Assembly: GCA_028023455.1 (NCBI GenBank)
Contig: JAQFVV010000968.1
Coordinates: forward strand, 62,001-126,000
Length of the DNA: 64,000 nucleotides
Direction of reading: 5' to 3'
From: Epiperipatus broadwayi
Lineage: Eukaryota; Onychophora; Udeonychophora; Euonychophora; Peripatidae
The position numbers and the translations under genes were made by a program. Shown here piece after piece: positions 35,911-47,410 of the stretch. Under the pieces are notes generated by a model. That model saw nothing but the letters and a program-made list of their open reading frames with translations. It had not been told where the DNA came from and did no database searches. Positions within the stretch are counted from its first letter, which is position 1, and each line of letters begins with the position of its first letter.

Positions 35911-36027
35911 CCTCAAAAAGTTGTGCTGAAACTGAGTTTACGTGCAAAAATAATATGTGTTTTCCTAAATTGTGGAAATGTGATAAATATAATGATTGAA
36001 GGGATAATTCTGATAAAAATTGGTGCA
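35911..36027 (+). pseudogene. LDL-receptor class A exon, copy A (nonsense mutation, donor lost)
   Basis: The frame after the AG at 35909-35910 reads SKSCAETEFTC, KNNMCFPKLWKC, DKYND, stop, RDNSDKNWC. This is the LDLa pattern C..F.C..C....W.CD...DC.D.SD...C; the TGA at 35997-35999 replaces the fifth cysteine of six. The final acidic residue of the SDE calcium-binding motif is a lysine, as in copy B. The exon starts and would end in phase 1, standard for LDLa exons. The donor is gone (aaatat where copy B has gtaagt). LDLa modules bind ligands in extracellular receptors such as LDLR/LRP and vitellogenin receptors. The exon is therefore a dead duplicate of a real module. Confidence 0.8.
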
Positions 36028-39000
36028 AATATATACAATTGTCTGATTGTTCATTTTTTGATTTTGTAAAGACAAACAATTATATTTATGCGTAGTATGG
36101 GTATTATGGGTTTCCACAGAGTTTAATGTTTTCATCTAAATTATTTAATATGTTTATAGATTACTGTTCTGTTATGTTATCATTATCAGTTTCAACCATT
36201 ATCGATTTCTACACGATAAAGATAATTCCAAGTTTACTCCTATTTCGTAGATCCATATCCACACTTCTCCGTAAGATACGAGCAAACATTTTTATTTCAT
36301 TTCCTCATCTCTCTTGTAGCGTCTCTGTAGATGTTTAAAAATCACTTGAGAACCAATATAATATAGCAATACCCTCTTCTAGTAAGATCTCCTGTAAAGC
36401 TCCAATTTAGTTTCTTAATTCTATTAGTGAAGACACAAGTACCTATTTATTTTCTGATACCTCTATGTCACTTTGAGTCTTTTTAATACTTACAACATAT
36501 AACTATTTGTACATTGTTGGTTGGTTTGATGCCGTTGAAATGTTATTCTATTAAGTGTTGGTTTGAAGTTTATGAGTAAGAAGTGGTAAAACACGTTTAT
36601 TAAACAACTTCCTGTTCCAATTATTAAACATAGGTTTTTTATATGTATTAAGTTGGTTTACCAGTATCATTCCATTCCAACTTGACTTTATAAATAATTA
36701 ATTAATATTATGTTTTTATTTATATTAGAAATCGAAACAACATATTTGTTGTTTTTAACTTGTTCTAATTCATTACTATCAATCTTTATTTTCGTCTACA
36801 AATATCATTCAGTGTTTTGGTAATCATTTTGACTCCTAGATATTTACTTTCATCTGATTACTTTTGCAATATCTTGATGGTCTAAAGGTTTATTTGCAAA
36901 AATACTCATATTACCTCGAAATATAAATGATATAATCTCCATTTATTTCTGTTCTCTTAGATTTTCATTTTTATTCACAACATTGTTCCTGTAAAGATGT
37001 TGTAAATTGCTTTGGAGAGATATAATCATCCGGTGATATACATATCTCAATGTTAATCTTCTATTACCACAAGATATTCTAATCAGTGGTCTTGCACTTT
37101 GACATATATTTCTCTGAATTCATCAATATCCTGGATCTATATTTTGATGATCCTATGCTTTAACTTTCTAGAAATGCATGTAGAATCCAGGGATCCTTTC
37201 ATAATTTACAAATTTTATTGGTTCTTTGTATAACATCTTTTAATAGGAAGATATTTTTCAGTGAATTAAAATTATTTTTTACCCTTCTTATGGTGTGATG
37301 AATTTAGATCCTTAGTTAGCTGTAGACAATTATAACTATAACACAATTATAATTATAATTATAACACAATGTTAATCTTTTATTTTTTAATAATCCTTAA
37401 ATTTATTATTTCCGTTTTTAATTATAAACATAACACTCCACATGACTTTACATTATTTATTGTGTCGTAGTTCTGTACATGTCGAAGGTTTTTAATTTAA
37501 ATGTATCCTCACTTTTCCTTCTAAGTCCAACAATATCATATTTAGTACTAAAGAAGCCTTCTTCTATTTTGTACGATGCTTCTTTACCTGAAAATTATCT
37601 GTAGTTATAAGTATCTAAATAAAATACTGTTTTGTTGAATTGTAACCTTGATCAAAAATCAAGAGATTTTTATAACTGTCTGCCTCCCTTGCTGACTGTT
37701 GTCTTGAATGAAGATTCTAAGCTTGCTTAGAGTGTGGAATATTAATTAGTATTCTTATAAACGATAGTATATATGTAAAAAAAGCATGCACACATATGTC
37801 TCTTATCTTTAAAATCTTAAGCAATATTTAAGTTAAGAAATATGAGGTATTTGAGGGGAAAAATATTGGTGTTGATCAATTTTACAATCAAAAATGATGA
37901 AACGTCACTGTGCAGGCTGATATTCTCCTTATTTGGAAAGACGTGCATGAATATTGATATTAGTTAACAGCCTCTGTTATTCAATTCTTTACATACAGAA
38001 ATCTGAAAATTCATCTGTTCATAAGATTACTTCAACTTCAAAAGAAACTTTTTTCCTGAAATAGCCATGTTTCTCCTTAATATGATAAGCAATTCGTAAA
38101 ACTTTTATAATGATTAGAGCCTTGTTCCCACCACCCTAAAGACAGTATACGCCATATGTGATTTGCTTTATTGATTATTCAAATGTTGATCTACACGATA
38201 CAGAAACATTTTTTTTAATCTCCATATAAATAACTTTTCTAACAAGAGGGTGAAAACCATCTTGTTCGATGCTGTGGTCGAGAATAATTGTTTTGTAAAT
38301 TAACATATACTTTTCATTTACCTAAACAATTTCTATGTTTAATCTGCTTGGATTGATTGTGACCAATACTTGGTGTTGTGATTCAATTATTTTATGCATA
38401 TCTGCTTTACAGTTAACATATTTTTTAATTATTATCATTTAACATATTTATATGGTTAAAAGTGCAAGTTTTTGAAGAAAAATCCTTTATAAATTTAAGG
38501 TATTTCATTAATTATTGTTCAGAAAAATATTATTTGTTGACTGAAATCTATCTTTTGGACGAGTCTTAATTTTCTTTTGATCCAGCTTCTATGGATGTGA
38601 GGAAAGAAATTGCTTCACAGATAACAGTTAATAATTCCAAAAATATTTTATTCTTTTTATGTCTCTTCTCAATTGAAGTCATCCTTAATGAATTTTGAAC
38701 GAAATATCTGCAATTAATGAATTATAACATTAAATAAGGTTTCTACGAGGTTCTGATAATTTTTTTTCAGATCCATTTCTTTTGTCAGATTTGATCTTTC
38801 TACACCTTCCTAGTGATTCATCAAGAAAGCAAAACTGTGCATAATACTTGTATTCGTGTCATTCATCAACAAAATTTCACAATCACTGACTTATAAAAAT
38901 GAGAAAAAATTCAAAAAAAATTCTCTAGGATGGAATCTTAAGTAAATAAATAACTAAAGTTTAAGTTCTTTTAATTAAATAATTAAATTTTACTTTCTTT

Positions 39001-39441
39001 TAATATTTGTTAATTTTGATCTTTTTTCTATTTATCAATGTTTGAATGTAATTTAAAGTTACCTTTTGAAAAAAAATCGCGATATTCGTTTTATTATTTC
39101 TTGAAAACTGAGATAAACTGATTTGTGAATGTTAAATATTGGTTTTAAAGTGATGATAAACACAAACGTTATTATAAGGACCTTAAACAATTTATTGCCA
39201 TTTACGCTTTCAGTTTTAACAGACCGATGTTGAATTCTTTCCTATTTTAAAAATGAACGTTAAAATTACATCACATTTAAATATAAAATTTTACTGTTTT
39301 TACATGAATAACTGATGGTAGATAAAAACACTTTTTTCATTGAAAATTTCTAAAATAGTTATATGCATCTATTTATACAATGTTTACTGCGTCTGTATTT
39401 TGATTAAAAATTCAATAATAGAATGACTTTTATATTTGTAG

Positions 39442-39680
39442 CTTTAAAGCGTTGTAGTAAATCAGAGTTTACGTGTAATAATAATAAATGTAGTCAAGCG
39501 TTGTTAGCGGAGGTGTTATCGCAGCCGCCTTGCAAGCAAGTTAGTTGGTTGCAGACGGTTGTGGGTTCGCGTTCCGGCCGATGCTATGACATATGGAAAA
39601 AAATAATAATAAATGTATTCCTAAAGATTGGCAATGTGATAAAAACAATGATTGCGAAGATAATTCTGATAAACATTGTT
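39442..39680 (+). pseudogene. LDL-receptor class A exon, copy B (split by a SINE)
   Basis: After an AG acceptor at 39440-39441 the frame reads LKRCSKSEFTCNNNKC, is interrupted by the SINE at 39493-39601, and resumes IPKDWQCDKNNDCEDNSDKHC up to a consensus GTAAGT donor at 39681. All six LDLa cysteines and the Asp residues of the calcium site are present, with Lys in place of the last Glu. Without the SINE the exon would be 114 bp, phase 1 at both ends, so it was intact until the insertion. The 109-bp SINE plus 16-bp duplication adds 125 bp, not a multiple of three, so reading through it shifts the frame. Unless the exon is skipped, the product is lost. Confidence 0.88.
39493..39601 (+). mobile_element. 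109-bp tRNA-derived SINE, copy 2, inside an LDLa exon
   Basis: The same family as 34729-34841: gtcaagcgttgttagcgg at the start, ccttgcaagcaag in the middle, B-box-like ggttcgcgttcc, end gacatatggaaaaa. It is flanked by a perfect 16-bp target duplication aataataataaatgta (39477-39492 and 39602-39617), which is exon sequence. The two copies differ by about 15 percent by eye. A long target duplication and A-rich end indicate LINE-driven target-primed insertion. Confidence 0.9.
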
Positions 39681-40296
39681 GTAAGTATATAGGATTTCTT
39701 TAATTTATTTTATTACATACAATTACCTGATTGTTCATCTTTTGATTTTTTTATAGATAAAAAATTCTATATATATGTAGATTAGTTATTATGGATTTCC
39801 ACAGAGTTTTATTTTTTCATGTAAATATTTTAATTTGTTTAGCAATTACTTTCCTCATATATAATACTATCGACTTCACAGAACGAAAATATTTCCAAAA
39901 CTGATCACAATATTTACATCCTTGTTCACTCTTCTTCGTAAAGCACCAGCCTATCTTTTTACTTCTTCCATCCACTTCTAGTGGCTTTATGATTTTTACA
40001 ATCTTTTGAGATCCAGTTTAATACGTTAACAGTCTATGGATTATCATTTCTTCTAGTAATATCACTTCTAAAGCTCACATTTAGTTTTCTAAATACTTTA
40101 GTAAAATCACTATTACATATTTATTCTCCAATCCCTTTACTTTATTTTCAATCGTTTTACTATCTCAAACATAGAGTTTTCCTTGGAAAGTTCTGAGGTC
40201 GGCTGAAATCTTGGAAATGCTGTTCTGTTGCGCTTTGAATTACAAGTTCATGAGTGGAAAAACATCGTTATTTAAAACGTTTTGTTTCAAACTAAT

Positions 40297-41083
40297 TGCT
40301 GCGTCCAGCGGCATTTTATTGCTCGCTGGATTGCAAATATCAATAACACAAATATATAATAATTAATGAGGCAGCTCAGCAATTTAAATAATGAGAATTT
40401 ATTTACAGAGTTATATATGAGTTAATCTCTCTTGTTAATATATACAAAAACATGACTATTATACACATGATATATTATATATAAATGAGGGCCCAAAGGC
40501 GTATAAAAATAATAATGAGATCAATATGACCTGTTACATAGTCCCTAGGTTTATTTTGTAATGTCCGGAGGTAAACCTCTCCGCAAGGCTAAGTGAAGAA
40601 AGGAGCTGACTGTAACACCCAAGGAAATGGCATATCTGCCTTTCAAGAGCTTCACTTAGCAAGTGTCTCATCTCAGTTCAATTCTAGATCTATTATTTCT
40701 CTCTCCTTGTTTTTGGAGTAGCCTCCCTTGATTGGCCATCCGCTGTCCACATGGTGGTCATTTCTTTAGTTACTATTCGATCCCTGACAAGATAATGCCA
40801 TGAGTTTAGAATAGTCTATTTTGAGCAATCGCTTTGTCTACATTATCTTAATCTTTCTTGATAAATTACTTTATAGTTTCTCCTTAATTAAACTATTTAA
40901 TTAGTCTAATGCTTTATCAAATATTGTAAATGCCTTTCATCCACACACATACTTTTAGTTTAGCGTTAATATATCATTTATTACTTATAATACACAATTA
41001 GCAATCCGTTTAGTTTTACATTTATAATTAATAACTAGTAATACATATTTTATGTATACGTACATATACACACACATTTAGCA
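40297..41083 (-). repeat. LTR (3' LTR in element orientation)
   Basis: Begins tgctgcgt and ends ttagca, so it has TG...CA termini. Next to it at 41085-41097 is a pyrimidine tract (acctcccccaa), which read on the minus strand is the purine-rich primer of plus-strand synthesis. From 40320 on it aligns base for base with 42887-43650 (764 bp in each). Confidence 0.9.
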
Positions 41084-41218
41084 TACCTCCCCCAAGTTCA
41101 AAAATTCGTGTTTTACTTATTTTTTCTATTCTCTGAACTTAAAACATAATAAGTATGGCGGGGGGGGGGGGATTTTCTTTCAAGGTTTATTTTAATTTCG
41201 TTTGGGACTGCACTGCTG

Positions 41219-41455
41219 TTACGGTTTTTCCCAAATGTCCACTTGCTGTTGTACTTTTCCTGAAACAACTGCGGGCATTTTTTGACTATATTCTTCTTTC
41301 CTCAACTGTATGATATGTTTGCATAACATTCTTCCATTGGCCATTCGGATGGATACCACTTTCTTTGTTAAGTGACGTACAATTTTAGCCTTATTCCAGA
41401 ATTGGACAGTTTTGTTTTTAACCCATCCATGTTTTTTAGATACAAATTTATAGTT
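41219..41455 (-). pseudogene. Integrase C-terminal tail of LTR element
   Basis: A continuous 78-codon frame ends at a TAA and reads GWVKNKTVQFWNKAKIVRHL, then KKVVSIRMANGRMLCKHIIQ, then LRKEE. This is the end of Gypsy-type integrase, where a W-V or V-W, a K-x-x-W-x-x-G/A-x-I-V, a G-R and an H-I-x-Q-L-R run are typical. It follows the protease by only about 300 bp, so the deletion removed everything between. Confidence 0.65.
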
Positions 41456-41619
41456 AGGAATGGGTACTTCTTATTCTTCAGGTGACCTACTTTCCGCAGG
41501 CTTGGTTCGCAATCGACAATTTAGATTTTTCTGTGGAGTTGATTTCTCGACTATGGCTGGATGTGTTTCGCACGCGATTGACAGTTTTTACGTTTTTCAA
41601 TAAACATTATGATGTCCTT

Positions 41620-42065
41620 AATTTTTCTCATCGATAATTTAATTCCCAAGTGATTGAAACAATCATGGCCAATGAGGGGATTTATCAGGTCGTGAATTAT
41701 ATATAATGCCAATTTTAATTTTTTGTCATTGTAAGAAGTAATTGGAGCCTGAATTGCTCCTTTAATCTTTATGGCCTTGCCATTGATGTCCGAGCTTTAA
41801 ATTTGGTATGCATAAGTCTAGATGGCTGTGTTATATCTGCCCCGATGGTTTTCCAATCTTTAAATGACAGTAAAGACACCCTACTACCGCTGTCAATTTC
41901 CATCGATAAGCTTTTTCCAAAAATTTTGACAGTCATTTCAAATTTCAGTGATTGGTCCAAAGACACATTATTAATCACTGCAAATTCCTTTTGCTTGGGT
42001 TTTCTAGTAAAACGCTCTTGGCTGTTATTACTTGTATCATTGTTGAATTTCTTATTTTGGCACAT
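41620..42065 (-). pseudogene. Retroviral-type aspartic protease of LTR element
   Basis: The frame carries MEIDSGSRVSLLSFKDW, with the D-S-G catalytic triad and the following S-x-L of retropepsins, at about residue 55 from the first Met. Further on (about 41640-41770) IHDLINPLIGHDCFNHLGIKL matches the second half of the enzyme, up to the I-G-x-D block. A frameshift or two separates the halves. A protease of this type would cut Gag-Pol. It is not functional in this deleted copy. Confidence 0.75.
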
Positions 42066-42868
42066 TTTTTCAAAATGGCCAACTTTATTACATTGTTTAC
42101 AGCGTTAGTCATAAAAACACTCACGTGCCATGTGACCTAATTTTCCACAGCAAAAGCACTTAATTCGACTTTTCTTAATATCTGTTACTCCATTTTGATC
42201 AGGCAACCTTCTTTTGGGTTTCTTGACTTTGTGGATTTCATAAGGATCGTTGTCCGCTATTTTCATGGCCGCAAATTCTTTTGCTTGCTGTAACACAAGT
42301 TTGTGAGCTATGCCACATTTGATAGCTACTTTATAATTGATATCCGTATCTGCCAATAACTGCTATCTCAAACTATCACTGCTCATTCCACATAAAAATT
42401 ATTTAAGGAGAACTTCCTCCAAATATGAATTGTAGATGCAGTTTTTTGTGAGTTCATGCAGGGCAGTATCATAATCTTGTGTTCACTCATTTTTGTCTTG
42501 TCAGCAATTTCTGAAGTGTAGACTCACGAAGATTAAAATAGTCTGTCACATTATTTTTGATCTGTTCAAATGTTAATTCTTCCAGGGTTTTAGGTTCCCA
42601 AAGCCTATTTGCAATTTGGATTGCTCCTTTTCCAGCGAAACACAATACAGGGGCCACTCAGTTGCCTCTCTGATGTCAAATTCAGATATTGCCAGCTGCA
42701 TTACAATATCTTAGTCAATTTAACAAAAAAAATAGAAATATATTTTTTAGTAGTTTATCCCCTCACGAAATGAATTAATTAGATGCCAACGTATACCGCT
42801 GTCAATGCGTTGATTGTTATTACTGACAATTCTGCGATTTGCTGGGGATTAAAACCATTGAGGTTCAT
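42066..42868 (-). pseudogene. Gag of LTR element with two zinc knuckles
   Basis: A minus-strand ATG at 42868, a few bases inside the 5' LTR edge, opens MNLNGFNPQQIAELSVITIN. Several stops and frameshifts follow. Later come HELTKNCIYNSYLEEVLLK and the segment ADTDINYKVAIKCGIAHK, as in Gypsy Gag proteins. At the end two CX2CX4HX4C knuckles are seen, CFCCGKLGHMAREC and CKQCNKVGHFEKMC, in one frame but with a TAA between them. Gag would package the RNA. The many lesions show an old copy. Confidence 0.75.
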
Positions 42869-42878
42869 AATCAAGACT

Positions 42879-43650
42879 GTGCCTATTGCTCGGGTGGATT
42901 GTAAATAACAATAACAAAAATATATAATAATTAATGAGACAGCTCAGCAATTTAAATAATGAGAATTTATTTAGTTATATATATGAGTTAATCACTCTTG
43001 TTAATATATACAAAAAAAAGATTATTATACACATGTTATATTATATATAAATGAGGGTCCAAAGGTGTATAAAAATAATAATGAGATCAATATGACCTGT
43101 TACATAGTGCCTAGGTTTACTTTGAAACATCCGGAGGTAAACTTCTCTGCAAGGCTAAGTGAAGGAAGGAGCTGATTGTAACAACCGAGGAAATAGCACA
43201 TCTGCCTTTCAAGAGCTTTACTTAGCAAGTGTCTTGTCTCAGTTCAATTCTAGATCTATTATTTCTCTCTCCTTGTTTTTGGAGTAGCCTCCCGTGATTG
43301 GCCATCCGCTGTCCACATAGTGGTCATCTCTTTAGTTACTATTCTATCCCTGACAAGATAATGTCATGACTTTAGAAATGTCTATTTTAAGCCATCACTT
43401 TGTCTACATTATCTTAATTCTTCTTGATAAATTATTTTATAGTTTCTCCTTAATTAAACTATTTAATTAGTTTAATGCTTTATCAAATATTGTGAATGCC
43501 CTTGGCATCCACGCACATACTTTTAGTTTAGCGTTAATATATCATTTATTACTTATAATACACAATTAACAATTCGTTTAGTTTTATATTTATAATTATT
43601 AACTAGTAATACATATTTTGTTATACGTACATATACACACACATTTAGCA
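42879..43650 (-). repeat. LTR (5' LTR in element orientation)
   Basis: Aligned from 42887 to 43650 with 40320-41083. The inner edge (42864-42886) does not match the other LTR, and no clear tRNA primer site was found there, so the boundary with the Gag start is blurred by a deletion or by unusual priming. Confidence 0.85.
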
Positions 43651-44699
43651 CTAATATATATCGACATATTTCGTTTTGATTTTAAGTTAGCTTTATCCAG
43701 ATCATTCCATTCCAGTTTCATTCTATAACCAATTACATAATATAGTTTGTTTTTTTTATATTACTAACTTAACCAACATATTTGTAGTTGCTAACTTTTT
43801 GTAATTCATGTTTATGAATGTTAATTTTTGTCTAAGAATGTCCTTCAACATTTTTAGCATTTATTTTGAGTTAACGTTATTTGAATTCAATTGGTAACTT
43901 CTCCAACATTCGCTGAAGGTCTGAAGCATTAATTACAAAAAGAATACCATGACCTTCAAATTGTAGATCACTTAATAGTTTCCTTTTATTCTTTTGTTTT
44001 AGCTTTTCATTTTAATCGATAATTTTTAAAGTTGCTGTAAATCGCTTTGGAGATATGTAATGAACCTGTGATATTCCATTCTAAATGTTCATCTCCACAT
44101 AAAACAACATAATCTATACAATGGTTTTGCATTGATGTATATTTTTCAGATCATAAGAATATGCTGGATCTATATTTTCATGATACAATATTTAGTTATC
44201 TAGAATTGCATATAGAATCCAGTGGCTTTTCATAATTTATGAATCCCGATCATAATGACATATTCATTGGTTCTTTCTACAACATTTATCACTAGGGTGA
44301 TATTTTCAGTGAACTAAACCCATTTTAAATTTTGCTTATTTCTTTGATCAGTTGAAATCTTTACTTGAATAGACAATTGTAATTCTTTTAGGCAAACTTT
44401 GTACAGAATAGAAAGAAGGCTTCTTGTTTCATTTGTCTGTAGCACCGGACTTAAATATCAAATTACTTCTGCATTCTTCCATTTATAGAACATGTTTATC
44501 CTTTATATATTTACTTTGTCAACATATTTTATTTCTTCAGCTGCTTTATTTATGAATACAATTAAAATTGCCTTGATTTCCTGAAGACTTTTCTTTTTTA
44601 TAGATATCATTGCATACCTCTCTTTATAATTTAAAAGGCTGAGCAATTATGAAAAATATAAAAACTTCCTCAGATCCTCTATTTTTTTATTTTACATTA

Positions 44700-45710
44700 C
44701 TATATAATTCTTGGTGGAAATCTTTACCATTTTATGATATGATCTCTCTATTTAATCATATTTACAAGTGGGTTTTTTTATTATTGCAGAGATAACTTTC
44801 CCTTCGGTTTAAAGGATCTCTTTTGCGCCTTTGAAGTTTTTATTTTTTTTCATTTCACAATTACAATTTCTCACTTTTTTCCACTATTTAAAAAAATACT
44901 AGAGAATTATTCATTTTCCTAATGGATTACGTTTACAATTTTTCATATTTCCTTTTTTCTCTGAGCATTATCTTCACTCACTCAAAATTTTTTAAGGAAA
45001 TTGTTTCTGTATGCATTTTTTATCTTTCTTGAAATTCTTAATTGAAGTATCATTTATTTTCTTATAAATATTTTTTAAGTTTCAACTATGTTCATAATCT
45101 CTTAATATTTTGAAAGGATTTTCAAATTCTAATTTCAATTGATTGAAATATATTTCATAGTTATAAATATTGACAAGTAATAACATGTTTTTCATAATCG
45201 TTTTCTCTTAAACCTTTTTAAAAGATTTCTATCTTGAAATACATATTTCCTGTTAGTGACTATTCCATCCATTCTACTGTATCTCTATTTCAATTTCCGT
45301 CATATTTTTTTCCAAAGAAGCAATTCATAATACACGTTTTCTGTTAAATTTCCAATGCTATGTTCTACTTCATTTCGTTGACAATAACCAAATTTACGCA
45401 CAATATTTTTCAAAATCAATATTTCACTTACTCTGACAATAAGGTTTTCAGTGATCATTTTGTAATGTTAGTTGCACTGATGAGAACTATTTTGTGCATA
45501 CATTTAAAAAGTATCTATTTCTTCATCGCAGTGAGAACTTTTTGTGGTATGAACCTAAATTGTCACCAATTGCAGTAATCTTCTAATTTCAATAACACTC
45601 GGTCACACATCACTTATTCAAAACAAAGTTCCTTCAAAGTCAAAATAAGAGTCATATATCAATTCATAGATCACATGACCCTATCTCTTAAGCTTGTAAG
45701 TTATAAACAG
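44700..45710. other. A+T-rich non-coding DNA
   Basis: Nothing beyond the fading right edge of segmental copy B was recognised. Confidence 0.4.
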
Positions 45711-45711
45711 T

Positions 45712-45936
45712 GAGGATTGCCAATTCCTCTACAAGCTTTATGATAAATGCTTAGCCAGAGCCAGCACTTAAAATATCTCTGTCAGGACCCCTCCCCAAAC
45801 CCCTGACATCTCTCAGAAGTGCCAAAGCACGAAACCATGGTCAGGGGTTTGGGGAGGGGTTCCTAACAGAGATATTTTAAGTGCTGGCTCTGGCTAAGCA
45901 TTTATCATAAAGCTTGTAGAGGAATTGGCAATCCTC
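45712..45936. repeat. Near-perfect 96-bp inverted repeat (hairpin)
   Basis: The arm 45712-45807 (gaggattgccaattcc...) is the reverse complement of 45840-45936, with one mismatch and one single-base indel, around a 32-bp spacer. The arms are richer in G+C than the flanks. No coding sequence and no clear target duplication were found. A foldback/MITE-type element or a recent inverted duplication are the main readings; the transcript would form a long hairpin RNA. Confidence 0.92.
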
Positions 45937-46144
45937 AAAGTTCCTTCATATTTTAATAATCGCTAAAATTTAAATTTCATTTTTTAATTATAATTGACAA
46001 TACTTTCATTTGTTTTTTTTGTGTGTGTTTTTTTTAAATTGCATTGCATTGGTTTCAATTTTGAAATTTATATATCTCCGATGAATGTCATATAATGTTT
46101 AACACTTATTATTACTATGTATATGTTAACATATCAATGATAAC

Positions 46145-46560
46145 TGAGAGCCTGAGCTCACCCTGGACAATAATATCCCTGTTCTCCAGTGGGAGAGAAA
46201 AATGGTACCAGCATTGATTCCCTCATGCCCACCTCAGAGCCACCCCTGAAACCCTGGGAGTTAGGCCCAGGAATTGCCAAGTACCTCAAGGATCCCCCCA
46301 AGGGAGCAGAGATGTATGAATGTGCAGTCTCAATCTAAGATAATAGTTGATTTATATTTTGTACTATATTGTTAGACCACCATGTGCTCCATCCTCTCCA
46401 CTGCCATAGAAAAGGAGACCCATGTGTGTACTGATCCCAGAATAGCACCTCCACAGCCCATGGTGGGCTGGGACTCAAGGCAGAGGGATTTTTCTCACCA
46501 CTAGTCTCCCATCTTCCAAAAGCAAAGAAGAACAAATTAGTAGTGTTCTGACTCAACTGT
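46145..46560. other. G+C-richer island of unknown origin
   Basis: The block stands out in composition. Its left and right halves look weakly related in inverted orientation (gggagagaaaaat on the left, tttttctcaccac on the right). Short frames exist on both strands but show no domain. It may be a non-autonomous element. Confidence 0.45.
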
Positions 46561-47139
46561 TCATATATACAGTTCACAGCTGAGATCTATTAGTTAGTTA
46601 CTATGTTACAAAATATATTTTTTTTGCATCAAGAGCTTTAGTGTATATTATAGTTATTATATGTTTTAATTGTGTGTAATGTATCTATTGATTCATAGTT
46701 TCACAGGACAGCTGTTGTTTTATATAGTGTGTTATCGCAGTCAAAATGTCAGATTTTAATTTTTCTATAATAATCAGTTGCATTAATCTATAAGTAATAT
46801 ATATTAAGACTACACTCTTGTCTTTTAAATAAATCTTGTGTTAAAGATTTGCAGAGGTCCCTACTGTCCTTTTTTCAGGTGCATACTTTTAAGGTTGTAG
46901 CCTTAATTATATTACTTTAAGTAACAAGTATGCGCTTTATAAATATAATTATTAATCCATAAGATAAACAAATGTTTAAAATGTTTTAAAGTTCAAATTA
47001 AGGATGATTAATACAGTCTAAAAGTTCAATATCAACAGTGTTCCTAAGGAGTAATATAATTTTTTTAATTTAGCATTGGTAAGTGAAATCATTAAGTAAA
47101 CATCTGAATAAAGCATTTGAACTATTCACTGTTAATAAA

Positions 47140-47410
47140 ATTAGGTAAGGTACACTTGGTTGAACAAATCACCTAATTTCAACTGCAATTTTCATGAAAG
47201 TCCTTGATTTATAACCTAAGTATTCAATTCATTATGTGTAATATTTTTATTTAAAGCAAACTTTGTTAAGTAGGTCATTTTAGTTTTCAACTTTATTTTC
47301 TTTGACAAACTTTCATTTATAAGTTAAACCCCAAATCACAATGAATACTGTTATTATATAGATATTAAACCGGATGCTATGTCCAATTCAATGGTTTCAT
47401 TGCCAAAAAT
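47140..47410 (+). repeat. Segment H, copy 1
   Basis: Aligns with 51850-52030: aataaaattaggta, ttcactgcaattttc-like blocks, atttataac(c/t)taag and caatgaata. It extends the set of duplicated segments of this region. Confidence 0.6.

Larger units (their letters stand above)
34070..37440 (+). repeat. Segmental duplication copy A (contains LDLa exon)
   Basis: About 3.3 kb aligns, with gaps and clear divergence, with 37440-44700. Shared landmarks in order are tagttctg(c/t)a(t)catgtc, gttataa(a)ta, attaattagtatt, the LDLa exon, tttccacagagttt, catt(c)cattcca and ggatctatatttt. The left edge abuts the Penelope element. It is a tandem duplication of a genomic segment that carries one exon and its introns, the usual way repeated LDLa modules multiply. 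Confidence 0.8.
40297..43650 (-). mobile_element. LTR retrotransposon, internally deleted, with target duplication
   Basis: Two long direct repeats (40297-41083 and about 42879-43650) flank 1.8 kb of internal sequence. The insertion is bounded by a 5-bp duplication ctaat (40292-40296 and 43651-43655). Coding is on the minus strand: Gag, protease and the integrase C-terminus, with reverse transcriptase, RNase H and the integrase core missing. It sits in copy B of the segmental duplication; copy A shows the empty site. The LTRs differ at a modest number of positions, so the insertion is not recent. Element type is Gypsy-like from the order of domains and knuckles. Confidence 0.88.
37440..44700 (+). 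repeat. Segmental duplication copy B, with LTR element inserted
   Basis: This copy aligns with 34070-37440 once the SINE (39493-39601) and the LTR element (40297-43650) are removed. After the LTR element the homology resumes at ctaatatata (43651) against about 36610, and can be followed to about 44400, for instance gctttggagatat and ggatctatattttcatgat. Confidence 0.8.
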
